Made by a program: the position numbers and the translations under genes. The notes beneath the pieces were generated by a model. It saw only the letters and a program-made list of their open reading frames with translations. It made no database searches and had not been told where the DNA came from. Positions 1 to 8,447 of a stretch of DNA of 64,000 bases are shown here, one piece after another. Where the stretch lies: contig CAZNXJ010000011.1 in NCBI GenBank assembly GCA_964577115.1, positions 107,316 to 171,315 on the forward strand, given 5' to 3'. The stretch comes from CAZNXJ01 sp964577115. GTDB lineage: Bacteria > Planctomycetota > Planctomycetia > Pirellulales > Pirellulaceae. Each line of letters opens with the position of its first letter. Position 1 is the first letter of the stretch.

Positions 1-1491
1 CCGCGCTTTACTTGGCGTTCTTTGACAATGCTGATCGGGCCGGGGCTGCTGATGGGAGCCTCGGCCATTGGGGGCGGTGAGTGGCTCACCGGGCCGCTTG
101 TTACAGCGCGCTACGGCGGCGCCTTGCTGTGGCTCGCCACGATCAGCATCCTCTGCCAGGTGCTCTACAACATCGAGATCAGTCGTTACACGCTCTATAG
201 TGGCGAGCCGATCTTCACGGGCAAGTTTCGCGTGCTCCCCGGCCCTTGGTTGTGGCTGCCCCTCTATCTGCTACTCGACCTCGGTTCATTCCTCCCCTAC
301 CTAGCGTCGAATGCTGCCATTCCACTGGCCATGGTGCTGAACGGCAAGATGCCGGACGCTGACGCCGACGCGATGATGCTGAAGGGGCTGGCGACGTTGA
401 TCTTTGTCGGCGCGCTGATTCCGCTATTGTTCGGCGGCAAGGTCTATAACTCGCTCAAGATCGTCATGGCTTTCAAGCTGGTAGTCGTGCTTGGATTTCT
501 CCTCCTACTTGCCGTCCTGTTTTCCACGGCCAGCACTTGGATCGAAATCTTTAGCGGCTTTGTTCGATTCGGTACCGTGCCCACGGTTAGCTCGGCGCCA
601 GTTTCCGAGACGGCTCCGCCCGAGATGAAGAACATTTTCGTCGAGCTGTTCTCGGGGCGCGGTTTTCCGACCGTGGACCTGTCGATGATTGGCATCGTCG
701 CTGCCATGGCGGCGATCGCCGGGAACGGTGGTTTATCCAACACGCCGATTAGCAACTACACGCGCGACCAGGGCTGGGGCATGGGCGCGCACGTGGGTGC
801 GATCCCCAGTATTTTCGGACGGCACGCGATCTCGCTGTCGCACGTCGGCAAAGTCTTCCGAGTGACTCGGCAGTCGCTTTCGCGCTGGACACGCTGGTAC
901 TGGCATGTGGCGCGCGAGCAGTTGATCGTGTGGATGCCGGCCTGCTTCATTGGGCTGGCGCTGCCGAGCATGCTGTCGGTGCAGTTTCTTCCGCGTGGCT
1001 CACGGCCGGCCGACAACTGGCTGGCCGCTGGCATGACCGCCGACGGGGTGGCCGCAGCCGCGGGCGGATCTTGGGCGCCCGTGTTCTGGTTCATGACGCT
1101 GTTTTGCGGCTTCCTGGTTCTGTTCACAGCGATGGTGGCCACGGCTGACGGGGTCCTGCGGCGCTGGATCGATGTCTTGTGGACAGCGAGCCGCCGGTTG
1201 CAGACATGGGACACCCGGGACATCGGGCGGCTCTATTTCCGCGTGCTCTGCGGCTACGCAATCATGGGCATCGTGATGCTCTGGTGCGTGGAAGGCGACC
1301 GGCTACTGGTGATTTCGACAAACATCTATAACTACGCGCTCGGCTTCAGTTGCTTTCACGCGCTGGCCGTGAATACCTTGCTGCTGCCGCGCGAAGTACG
1401 TCCCAACTGGTTCGTCCGCGCCGGTCTCGTGTTTGCCGGTTTGTTCTTCACCTTCATCGCCGCCCTCACGACCTACGGCCAGCTGCAATAG
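1..1491 (+). CDS. Nramp-related divalent metal transporter, 5' end cut by window
   Basis: Polytopic inner-membrane protein of the Nramp-like superfamily, which normally imports Mn2+ or Fe2+ with protons. The frame is open from base 1, before the first ATG at 22, so the true start probably lies upstream. It opens with GPGLLMGASAIGGGEWLTGP, which aligns with Nramp TM1, but the canonical DPGN metal-binding motif is replaced by GGGE. A second glycine-rich helix (IAGNGGLSNTPISNYTRDQG) sits where TM6 is expected. About ten hydrophobic segments follow, and the gene ends with TAG at 1491. The family call is fairly sure; the substrate is not, because the key TM1 ligands are absent. Confidence 0.7.
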   Translation, partial: PRFTWRSLTMLIGPGLLMGASAIGGGEWLTGPLVTARYGGALLWLATISILCQVLYNIEISRYTLYSGEPIFTGKFRVLPGPWLWLPLYLLLDLGSFLPYLASNAAIPLAMVLNGKMPDADADAMMLKGLATLIFVGALIPLLFGGKVYNSLKIVMAFKLVVVLGFLLLLAVLFSTASTWIEIFSGFVRFGTVPTVSSAPVSETAPPEMKNIFVELFSGRGFPTVDLSMIGIVAAMAAIAGNGGLSNTPISNYTRDQGWGMGAHVGAIPSIFGRHAISLSHVGKVFRVTRQSLSRWTRWYWHVAREQLIVWMPACFIGLALPSMLSVQFLPRGSRPADNWLAAGMTADGVAAAAGGSWAPVFWFMTLFCGFLVLFTAMVATADGVLRRWIDVLWTASRRLQTWDTRDIGRLYFRVLCGYAIMGIVMLWCVEGDRLLVISTNIYNYALGFSCFHALAVNTLLLPREVRPNWFVRAGLVFAGLFFTFIAALTTYGQLQ

Positions 1492-1548
1492 GGTTCGCGC
1501 CTTACTCCGGCAATGAGCGCTGACTTCGATCCCTCCAGCCGTCCGCCT

Positions 1549-4500
1549 TTATCCTTCTTTCCGGACTTTGGCGAACTGCTTATCGAGGCGCTTGGCCGAA
1601 ACAGGAAGGTAAGTGCCGAGCGGCTGGGCGAAAAGTGAGACGCGGAACTCTTCGAGCATCCAGCGGAAATGCGCGAGCTCGGGATCGGCGATCCGGAGCT
1701 CGCGATGCTCCTCAACCATGTTCCGATATAGTTCGATGTACGTCGCGAGTTGCTCGGAAAACGAGCGATCTCGCGGCAGTGCTCCGCTGCGGAGCCGTTC
1801 GAGCCGGTACGCAACCGCCCGGAAGTAGCGCGGATATTGCTGGAGCCATTCGAACGGCGTGCGACTCAGGAACCCGGGACGTACGAGTTCGTCGAGCTGC
1901 TGCTCCATGTCGTCGATGGCGTATTGCCACAGCGTCGAACGATTCGTGGCGAGTGCCTCGCGGGCCTGCGAGTAGCTTTCGAGAAGCTCGGGTAACAACG
2001 CGGCAATTTCCTGGACGGCGAGCGGAATGCGGCTGCGGCCACGATCGCGCAAGGCGTCAAATGCGGCCCGTGATCGAGGCAGCGCGGCGTCCGTGAGAAA
2101 CGCGCGGTCCGCTAGAAGATCGATCATCTCCCGCTCGACGTCGGCGTCGCCTGGCAAGTGACTCGCCGCGTCGTGAATCTCGCCGAACTTCGGCAGCCAG
2201 GCCACCTGGGCTCGCAGCTCGCGGATTTCGGCGAGCACCAGCAGGCGGCGAATACCGCGCCGCAGGTGTTCCTGGGCGCTGACCGACCAGTCGGCAAGTT
2301 CTAACGAGACACTATCCCCTTGGTCGATAAGCGTGGGGTAGCGGCGAATCGTTGCGCCGCCCAGGTCCATTTCGACCGCTTCCGGCAGGTCGCCGAAATC
2401 CCACGCCACCAGACCGCTCCGCTCCCAGCGCGATGCAGCCGTGGCGGCCGGCGCGACGGGAAGGTGCGATCCGAATTGATCGGCGAGCGCTCGCAGATCG
2501 CGACCCATACCCAGCGTTTCGCCGTGTTCATCGACCACGCGAAATAACATCCGCAGGTGCCGCGGCAGCGCGTCTAGTTGAAAATCTTCTGGTGCCACCG
2601 GCATGCCGGCGCGGCGTTCCAGCCGCTTGGCTACACGTTTCAAGAACGGCCCCTCGCCGAACGGCATTTCCTCCGCGATGGCCCGTGCCGTATCGGGAGC
2701 CGGTACGAGGCAGCGGCGCACCGGCTTGGGAAGCGTACGAATGAGCGCGGTGATCTTTTCCGCGACGCGTCCTGGTACAAGCCACTCGAATTGCTCGGGA
2801 TCTATGTTGCCGAGCATGGAACGGGGGAGCGTGACAGTAATTCCATCTTCGACGCTTCCGGGTTCGAAGTGATATGCCAGAGGGAGACGCAGGTCGTTGA
2901 GCTCAAGCTGGTCCGGAAACTGTTGCGGCGGCACGGGGCGGCCGGGATCGGGAAGCAGATCCTCGATCCGCATTCGCAGCACATACGGGTCACGCCGTTC
3001 GGATTGCGGCAGCCAATGGCGAAGTCGAGCAACATCGAAGACGTGCTTGGGCAGCCGGTCGTCGTAGAACTGGAATTGGGCCGTCTCGGCGACGATCCAA
3101 TCCGTTTCGCGGAGCTTCGCGGCTCGCGCGAGTGCTTCGTGTAGCACGCGGCGATTGTGATCGAGGAAGCGGAAATTCGTCGATAGGTTGCCGGCGATCA
3201 GCGCTTGGCGGATAAACATTCGCCGAGCGGCTTCGGGATCGACCGGGCCGAAGGGCACCGGGCGACGCGTCACGACCGGCATCCCGAACAAGGATACTTT
3301 TTCGTAAACGAGCGGAGCACCCCGTTTGCGGCTCCAAAACGGCTCGACGTGTCGCCGTTCGACCAGGTGCGCGGCAAGCCCCTCAATCCAGGCTGGATCA
3401 ATCCGCGCAATGGTGCGCGCGTAGCGCCGCGTGGTCTCAATCATCTCCGCTGCCATAATCCATTTCGGCCGCGTCGTGAACACTGCAGAACCCGGCCAGA
3501 GAAAGAGGCGGTGGCCGCCCGCACCGACGTATTCGTAGTTGGTTCGCCGATAGGCGATCCCGCTGAGCAGCCCGGTGGCCAAAGCGCGATGGATGGCAAT
3601 GGGATCGTCGCGGCGAGCATACAGGCGAAAGCCGCTCTGTTCCACGATGCGCTTGAGCTGTCGAACCGCCTCCGCCCAGTCGCGCAGACGCCCGAGCGAT
3701 AGGAATTGCCGCGCACAGGCCTTGCCGAGCTGACTGCGCGAAAGGTTCTGTTTCAGCTCGTGATAGTGGTCCCACAGCTTGAGGTACGAAAGGAAATCCG
3801 AGGTGGGATCGCTGAACCGCCGGTGCGCTTCGTCGGCCGCTTCCTGCCGGTCCGCCGGACGTTCGCGGGGGTCCTGAAGTTCGAGCGCTGCCGCGATGAT
3901 CAATACCTCGTGCAGACAGTGCTCGGCGTCCGCCGCAATGATCATGCGCCCGATGCGCGGGTCCACGGGGAGGCGGCTGAGCGTTTTCCCAATCGGCGTG
4001 AGCTGCCGGTTCTCGTCGATCGCATTGAGTTCGAAGAGCGTGGCGTAGCCGTCGCGAATCGCTTCGGGGCGCGGGGGTTCAAGAAACGGGAAGTCTTCCA
4101 CGGATCCGAGCTTTAACGCCTGCGTTTGCAGGATCACCGCGGCCAGGTTGGTGCGACGGATCTCGGGCGTTGTATACGCTTCGCGACTTGCCAGATCCTC
4201 TTCGCTGTACAGCCGGATACAGATCCCCGGTCCCACGCGCCCACAGCGTCCTTTGCGCTGCTCGGCGGATGCCTGCGAGATCGGTTCGATCGGTAGGCGT
4301 TCGACCTTGGCGCGCGGCGAGTAGCGTTTCATGCGCACGGTACCAGTATCGACGACATAGCGGATACCGGGAACCGTGAGCGACGATTCTGCCACGTTGG
4401 TCGCTAAGACAATGCGGCGGTGAGCATGTTCGGCAAAGATCCGCTGCTGCTCTTGCGGCGAAAGCCGCGCATAGAGCGGTAGAATCTCCAGGCCAGGTTC

Positions 4501-5469
4501 GAACCGCTCGGCGGTGATCCAGCCCCGCAGTGACTGAGCTGTCGTGCGGATGTCCCGCTCGGTCGGCAAAAAAACGAGGATGTCGCCGGGGCCTTCCCCA
4601 CGGAGCTCGCTAATGGCAGCTCGGATGGCCCGTTGTTGTTCGTCGTCGGGGTCCTGAGCTGTGTCGGGCCCCGGTCGATAACGTACTTCGACCGGAAAGG
4701 AACGCCCCCCGACCTCAATGAGTGGTGCGGGACCGCGCGACGAGGGAAAGTGGCTTTGAAAGCGTGCTCCTTCGAGCGTTGCCGACGTAATAATGACGCG
4801 CAGGTCCGGGCGTCGCGGCAGCAGGCGGCGCAGATAGCCGATCAAGCAATCAATGTTCAGCGAACGCTCGTGTGCCTCGTCGATAATGAGCGTGTCGTAG
4901 GCCTCGAGAAAACGGTCGGTCTGCGTTTCGGCCAGCAGCATCCCGTCCGTCATTACCTTCAGGTAGGTTTCGGGCCGAGTTCGATCTGCAAAGCGCACTT
5001 TGTAGCCGACGTGTTCGCCGAGCGTCAGGTTGAGCTCTTCGGCGAGCCGTGCGGCGACGGCGCGAGCCGCTAGCCGTCGCGGCTGCGTGTGGCCGATGGT
5101 GCCTTCGATACCGCGACCAGCTTCGAGGCAAAATTTGGGCAGCTGAGTCGATTTTCCCGAGCCGGTTTCACCGCATACGATGACGACCTGATGTTGCTCG
5201 AGCGCGTCGAGAATTGCCTGCCGGTAGGCGGTGATGGGAAGCTGTGGGTCGTACGTTAGGCGGGGCCGCTCGGAGCGCCGCCGCTCGACGACGCGAATCG
5301 ACGCCTCAATCCGCTCGGCGACTTCCATTAGTCGCTGCTCGACATTACGCCCCGCGGCGTAGTCCTGAGCGATCCTCTGCAAGCGGCGCCGCAGGCGATA
5401 CCGATCCGCTGGCATCGTGGAAGCGATCGCCGCTTCGAGATCATCAAGCGTTGGCAAGGGATGCGTCAT
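1549..5469 (-). CDS. hrpA: ATP-dependent RNA helicase HrpA (DEAH box)
   Basis: Cytoplasmic DEAH-box RNA helicase of 1306 residues, the usual length of bacterial HrpA. Walker A is GETGSGKS at residues 100-107 and the DEAH box is at 197-200, followed by a SAT motif (ITSATLEG, about 227). Motif VI is QRKGRCGRVGPG near 400. The helicase-associated, OB-fold and DUF3418-type C-terminal regions occupy the remaining 700 residues. HrpA proteins act in mRNA turnover and rescue of stalled ribosomes. The gene is convergent with the Nramp-like gene, with 57 bp between them. No strong ribosome-binding site is seen before ATG 5469, but no better in-frame start exists. Confidence 0.95.
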   Translation of the reverse strand: MTHPLPTLDDLEAAIASTMPADRYRLRRRLQRIAQDYAAGRNVEQRLMEVAERIEASIRVVERRRSERPRLTYDPQLPITAYRQAILDALEQHQVVIVCGETGSGKSTQLPKFCLEAGRGIEGTIGHTQPRRLAARAVAARLAEELNLTLGEHVGYKVRFADRTRPETYLKVMTDGMLLAETQTDRFLEAYDTLIIDEAHERSLNIDCLIGYLRRLLPRRPDLRVIITSATLEGARFQSHFPSSRGPAPLIEVGGRSFPVEVRYRPGPDTAQDPDDEQQRAIRAAISELRGEGPGDILVFLPTERDIRTTAQSLRGWITAERFEPGLEILPLYARLSPQEQQRIFAEHAHRRIVLATNVAESSLTVPGIRYVVDTGTVRMKRYSPRAKVERLPIEPISQASAEQRKGRCGRVGPGICIRLYSEEDLASREAYTTPEIRRTNLAAVILQTQALKLGSVEDFPFLEPPRPEAIRDGYATLFELNAIDENRQLTPIGKTLSRLPVDPRIGRMIIAADAEHCLHEVLIIAAALELQDPRERPADRQEAADEAHRRFSDPTSDFLSYLKLWDHYHELKQNLSRSQLGKACARQFLSLGRLRDWAEAVRQLKRIVEQSGFRLYARRDDPIAIHRALATGLLSGIAYRRTNYEYVGAGGHRLFLWPGSAVFTTRPKWIMAAEMIETTRRYARTIARIDPAWIEGLAAHLVERRHVEPFWSRKRGAPLVYEKVSLFGMPVVTRRPVPFGPVDPEAARRMFIRQALIAGNLSTNFRFLDHNRRVLHEALARAAKLRETDWIVAETAQFQFYDDRLPKHVFDVARLRHWLPQSERRDPYVLRMRIEDLLPDPGRPVPPQQFPDQLELNDLRLPLAYHFEPGSVEDGITVTLPRSMLGNIDPEQFEWLVPGRVAEKITALIRTLPKPVRRCLVPAPDTARAIAEEMPFGEGPFLKRVAKRLERRAGMPVAPEDFQLDALPRHLRMLFRVVDEHGETLGMGRDLRALADQFGSHLPVAPAATAASRWERSGLVAWDFGDLPEAVEMDLGGATIRRYPTLIDQGDSVSLELADWSVSAQEHLRRGIRRLLVLAEIRELRAQVAWLPKFGEIHDAASHLPGDADVEREMIDLLADRAFLTDAALPRSRAAFDALRDRGRSRIPLAVQEIAALLPELLESYSQAREALATNRSTLWQYAIDDMEQQLDELVRPGFLSRTPFEWLQQYPRYFRAVAYRLERLRSGALPRDRSFSEQLATYIELYRNMVEEHRELRIADPELAHFRWMLEEFRVSLFAQPLGTYLPVSAKRLDKQFAKVRKEG

Positions 5470-5627
5470 CTAACTCAGTATTCGCGCGGGGGGCCCTCCG
5501 TTCAATGGCGGATTGAGAGGTAGGCGGAAACCACGGATCGATCGGCACCGACACGGCGCTGCCTCTTATCCGTGCACATCTGCGTTCGTCCGTGGTCGCT
5601 CGTCCTCGCCTCGAGGATTCTGGCCGC

Positions 5628-6413
5628 TTACCGCGCTTGGCACTGGCCGCGGGGCTGACCCTCATTGGTGAGCAACTCGCCCATTTCGATCTTGCGTTTA
5701 AAAGCGCGCAGGCTGTTGCGAATCTCCTGCTGCGCGTCGCGGCCCATGAGCCAAGCTAATGTGGCCCCGACCTTGCCGCCCGGCGGGTTGTATTTCAGGT
5801 TGACGCGCACGCGCGTACCGCGATCCCCTGGTGCCGCTTCGAAGTGCACGGATCCGGCGGTATCGACCTGTGACCCTTCCACGGAGCGCCAACTGATCAA
5901 CTCGTTCGGCCGCTCTGTAATAATCTCCGCATCCCATTCCACATTGCCGAACGGACCTTTGGCGACCCAGTGCGACCGTCCATCGCTCTGCTCTTCCACC
6001 TTCACCAGGTCCGGCATGAGCTCCGGGAGGTTCTCGAAGTTGCGCCAATAGGAAAAGAGTTCCTCCGGCGATCGCTGAATCGTAATTGACTCCTCGACGC
6101 GGAAGCCCTGCTGAGCGGGTACGCCCGTCATGGGACTACGCTCGGCGCTATTGATTCCCAATGCGTCGTACGCCGCGCAATAACCGGTACTGCCCCGGTA
6201 GACCAGCCCGAGCCCGAACGCGGTCAGCAGCATGCCGCTGAGCCGCCCGCGTGAAAGACCTTGCAGGGCGAGCAGCGTGCCGCCGGCCAGAGAGAGAAGG
6301 CGCTCGCCATGACCGACGTTGACCGGCCGCGCCGCTCCGCTCGCCGGTACGTCGTACATCAATTCCGCTTGCGGCTGCTCGCCGCGGTGATTTGTCCAAG
6401 TCGTCGTTGACAT
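5628..6413 (-). CDS. DUF2892 + SRPBCC (cyclase/dehydrase-like) protein
   Basis: Protein of 261 residues. Residues about 30-85 form a short hydrophobic two-helix DUF2892-like module (GERLLSLAGGTLLALQGLSR, then a second glycine-rich segment). Residues about 110-245 form a START-like SRPBCC fold, a hydrophobic-pocket domain used for lipid or aromatic ligands. A conserved PPGG...DAQQ stretch lies near the C-terminus. The start at 6413 is supported by GGGAG about 10 bp upstream. A sigma-54-like element lies at 6590-6604, and the gene diverges from the DUF4142 gene. It resembles the C-terminal half of the BON-SRPBCC protein at 43262. Ligand and exact role are unknown; membrane or stress homeostasis is an inference. 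Confidence 0.85.
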   Translation of the reverse strand: MSTTTWTNHRGEQPQAELMYDVPASGAARPVNVGHGERLLSLAGGTLLALQGLSRGRLSGMLLTAFGLGLVYRGSTGYCAAYDALGINSAERSPMTGVPAQQGFRVEESITIQRSPEELFSYWRNFENLPELMPDLVKVEEQSDGRSHWVAKGPFGNVEWDAEIITERPNELISWRSVEGSQVDTAGSVHFEAAPGDRGTRVRVNLKYNPPGGKVGATLAWLMGRDAQQEIRNSLRAFKRKIEMGELLTNEGQPRGQCQAR

Positions 6414-6589
6414 CCGTCGGATCTCCCGAAGAGAGTTTTTAATTCGTGTGATTTGTCACGAGGAATGTTACTGAGAGGAGGTAGCAATCCCTGGTCGTCG
6501 CTGTCGCCGCATCGCCGCGGCGTAGCATCTCAGGAAACGGCACCGCCCGCTTTCGCGCTCCTACGCGCTCGTTCTCGGGATCGCCTTCC

Positions 6590-6604
6590 GCAAACGTCAT
6601 ACCA
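6590..6604 (-). promoter_or_regulatory. sigma-54-like -24/-12 element for the SRPBCC gene
   Basis: On the minus strand it reads TGGTATGACGTTTGC. The consensus is TGGCACG-N4-TTGC, so there are two mismatches, with GG and GC exactly 12 bp apart. The expected transcript would start about 165 bp before the ATG at 6413. Confidence 0.5.
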
Positions 6605-6673
6605 AACATGCCTCCCCCGCCGTGCTGCGGCTCAGTCTGAACCCCATCCGGGGGACTCTTCGAAGGATGCTAG

Positions 6674-6691
6674 GTGACAGGAAACTGTCAC
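6674..6691. promoter_or_regulatory. 18-bp palindrome GTGACAG-GAAA-CTGTCAC, candidate activator site
   Basis: Perfect 7-bp inverted repeat around GAAA. It lies between the two opposed sigma-54-like promoters, about 80 bp from one -24 box and about 200 bp from the other, which suits an enhancer-binding protein site. A weaker dyad, CTCGC-TTGAT-GCGAG, follows at 6701-6715. It could instead form an RNA hairpin if transcribed. Confidence 0.45.
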
Positions 6692-6885
6692 ATATGATGC
6701 CTCGCTTGATGCGAGTGATTTGGAGCGGCCTGCACACATATCGAGGGCGTGGACGAGATGCTTGCATGTCGGGCGAGCACGTTGGTTGGGCGACCGCCAG
6801 CCGTTATTCGGGAGCTGGCTGTCAGGCGATCGGGCCCATGCGCCGACTGCCTAGAGACAGGCATTCATACGCGTTTACTCGACGG

Positions 6886-6900
6886 TGGCACGACGCTTGC
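6886..6900 (+). promoter_or_regulatory. sigma-54 promoter, perfect consensus, for the DUF4142 gene
   Basis: Reads TGGCACGACGCTTGC, matching all 11 fixed bases of TGGCACG-N4-TTGC. The predicted transcription start is near 6912, giving a leader of about 200 bp before the ATG at 7115. Confidence 0.7.
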
Positions 6901-7114
6901 CGCTGAGGCACAGGTCACAAGCGGCCGCGGTCGCAATGTATCGCGAAGGAGAGCTGGCGCTGATTCGCAGGCGTGCTAGTGAACCGCGCGGTGCCTTACG
7001 TCAGGGCGCGCTTCGGCGGCCACTGACGACGTGGAGTGGGTGTCGAGTTCGACGTGCGGCGTCGAGTTTAAGGAACAGGGTTCGGAAGGAATATAGTTCG
7101 AGGAGATGGACGCA

Positions 7115-8218
7115 ATGAAGACATGTATGAGCTGGTGTTTGGCGCTAGCAATGCTAGCAAACGTGGCGGTGGCGCAGCAGCGCGAGCAGCGAGAGGAAGA
7201 GCCTGCGGCGCGGCGCGGTCAGCAAACCGATCAGACCGAGCTGCAACCCGCGGAGCCCACAGCGGTTCGCCGCGGAGCGCAAACGGATGCTTCGGTAAAC
7301 CCGCTTGATCATTACCTCGCGGCTTGCCTGATCATCGCGAATGAGAAAGAGATCGCGGCCAGCCAGGCGGCCATGCAGAAGGTTCAGGACGAGCAGGTGA
7401 AGCAATTCGCTCAGAAGATGATTGAGGAGCACGAGCAGTTTATTGCGAAGCTCAAACAGATCGTTCCTCACGAAGTGACGACCGATCTTCAGTTTACCTC
7501 GGCCCCAGCCCAACCGCTGGAAGGCAACGGCCTGGATCAGAACCGGGCCATCCGACCGCGCGATGGGCAGGAGGAACGCCAGCCCCAGGATCGTCCGCAG
7601 CAGGATCGTCCGCAGCAAGAGCGTCCGCAGCAAGATCGTCCGCAGGAACGCTTGCAGCAGGAGCGTGAGCCGCAACTACCGGGGCAACAGGAGCGTACGC
7701 GGCAAGGTGCGGAAGCACGCGAGTTCGAGCAGCGGACGCAGCAGGCGGACCAGCCGACAAGCCAGCGCGCTGCTCAGCAGACGCGTCGCCCGGCGCGGCC
7801 CGGTCAGCAGGATGACGCCGAACAGCATGTGGCGGCTTTCATCATCACGCGCGGAGCGCCGATGCATGAACTGCTGATGATCGACCGCGAGGCGGCTCAG
7901 CATGCCCTCGCCCTTGCTCAGCAGCAAATGTCGCGAGCCAGTGAAGGGGAAATCGATCAGGTCTACATGGGCATGCAGGTTTGTGAACATGTTGCCATGC
8001 TCTCCAAGCTGCGTGCGATGGACGGGAAGGTCAGCCCGGAACTGCAAACGCTGATTAGCCAAGCTGAGAAATCGACCCAGCAGCACCTCCAGATGGCGAC
8101 GCAGCTCGTCGATACGCTGAGCTCCGGCGGACAGCAGCAACCGCAGGAACGTCAGCAGCAGTTGCAGGAGAGGCAGCAACGGCAACAACAGCAGCAGCAA
8201 CCGCGCACGAACGAATAA
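7115..8218 (+). CDS. secreted DUF4142 protein split by a Gln/Arg-rich repeat linker
   Basis: Exported protein of 367 residues. The start at 7115 is chosen over ATG 7106 because AGGAG (7101-7105) touches the earlier ATG but sits 9 bp before this one. A signal peptide ends near NVAVAQQ. A helical DUF4142-like (ferritin-like) half covers about residues 65-125, with ANEKEIAASQ and EEHEQFIAKL. A second helical half covers about 245-345, with HELLMIDREAAQHAL. Between them lies a disordered Gln/Arg/Pro linker of about 100 residues that includes four QDRPQ-type pentapeptide repeats. The tail is poly-Gln. DUF4142 proteins are extracytoplasmic and of unclear function. A sigma-54 promoter lies upstream and an intrinsic terminator downstream. 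Confidence 0.85.
   Translation: MKTCMSWCLALAMLANVAVAQQREQREEEPAARRGQQTDQTELQPAEPTAVRRGAQTDASVNPLDHYLAACLIIANEKEIAASQAAMQKVQDEQVKQFAQKMIEEHEQFIAKLKQIVPHEVTTDLQFTSAPAQPLEGNGLDQNRAIRPRDGQEERQPQDRPQQDRPQQERPQQDRPQERLQQEREPQLPGQQERTRQGAEAREFEQRTQQADQPTSQRAAQQTRRPARPGQQDDAEQHVAAFIITRGAPMHELLMIDREAAQHALALAQQQMSRASEGEIDQVYMGMQVCEHVAMLSKLRAMDGKVSPELQTLISQAEKSTQQHLQMATQLVDTLSSGGQQQPQERQQQLQERQQRQQQQQQPRTNE
7586..7645 (+). repeat. four tandem 15-bp units encoding Q(D/E)RPQ
   Basis: Units CAGGATCGTCCGCAG (twice), CAAGAGCGTCCGCAG and CAAGATCGTCCGCAG, followed by degenerate copies. They lie inside the linker of the DUF4142 protein and are likely to vary in number by slippage. Confidence 0.85.
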
Positions 8219-8269
8219 TCGTTAATTCGTACGCGACAACTTACGGGCAGTCTGCGACTGCACCCAAAC

Positions 8270-8310
8270 ACGGTCGGCCTGCGGCAAGTTCGCAGGCCGG
8301 CCGTTGTTTA
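8270..8310 (+). terminator. intrinsic terminator after the DUF4142 gene
   Basis: Stem CGGCCTGCG (8275-8283) pairs with CGCAGGCCG (8291-8299) around a 7-nt loop. The stem extends by ACGG/CCGT outer pairs and is followed by TTGTTTATT. It lies about 50 bp after the stop codon. Confidence 0.8.
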
Positions 8311-8447
8311 TTGGTTCCTCTTGATTTGCTTCGCCCGGCCTGTTTAAATCCGAGGTAATCCCCCGCCTATGCTCCCCGACTGCACCAGCCTCGGCGGTTT
8401 CGCATCCTGGCAGCCGTCTCCTTACTCATTGATGGAAGAGGTGAGCC

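Larger units (their letters stand above)
6414..7114. other. 701-bp divergent intergenic region with putative regulatory sites
   Basis: No convincing coding frame. It lies between two divergently transcribed genes and holds two opposed sigma-54-like promoters (6590-6604 minus, 6886-6900 plus) and two dyads (6674-6691 and 6701-6715). It looks like a shared control region. Confidence 0.6.
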
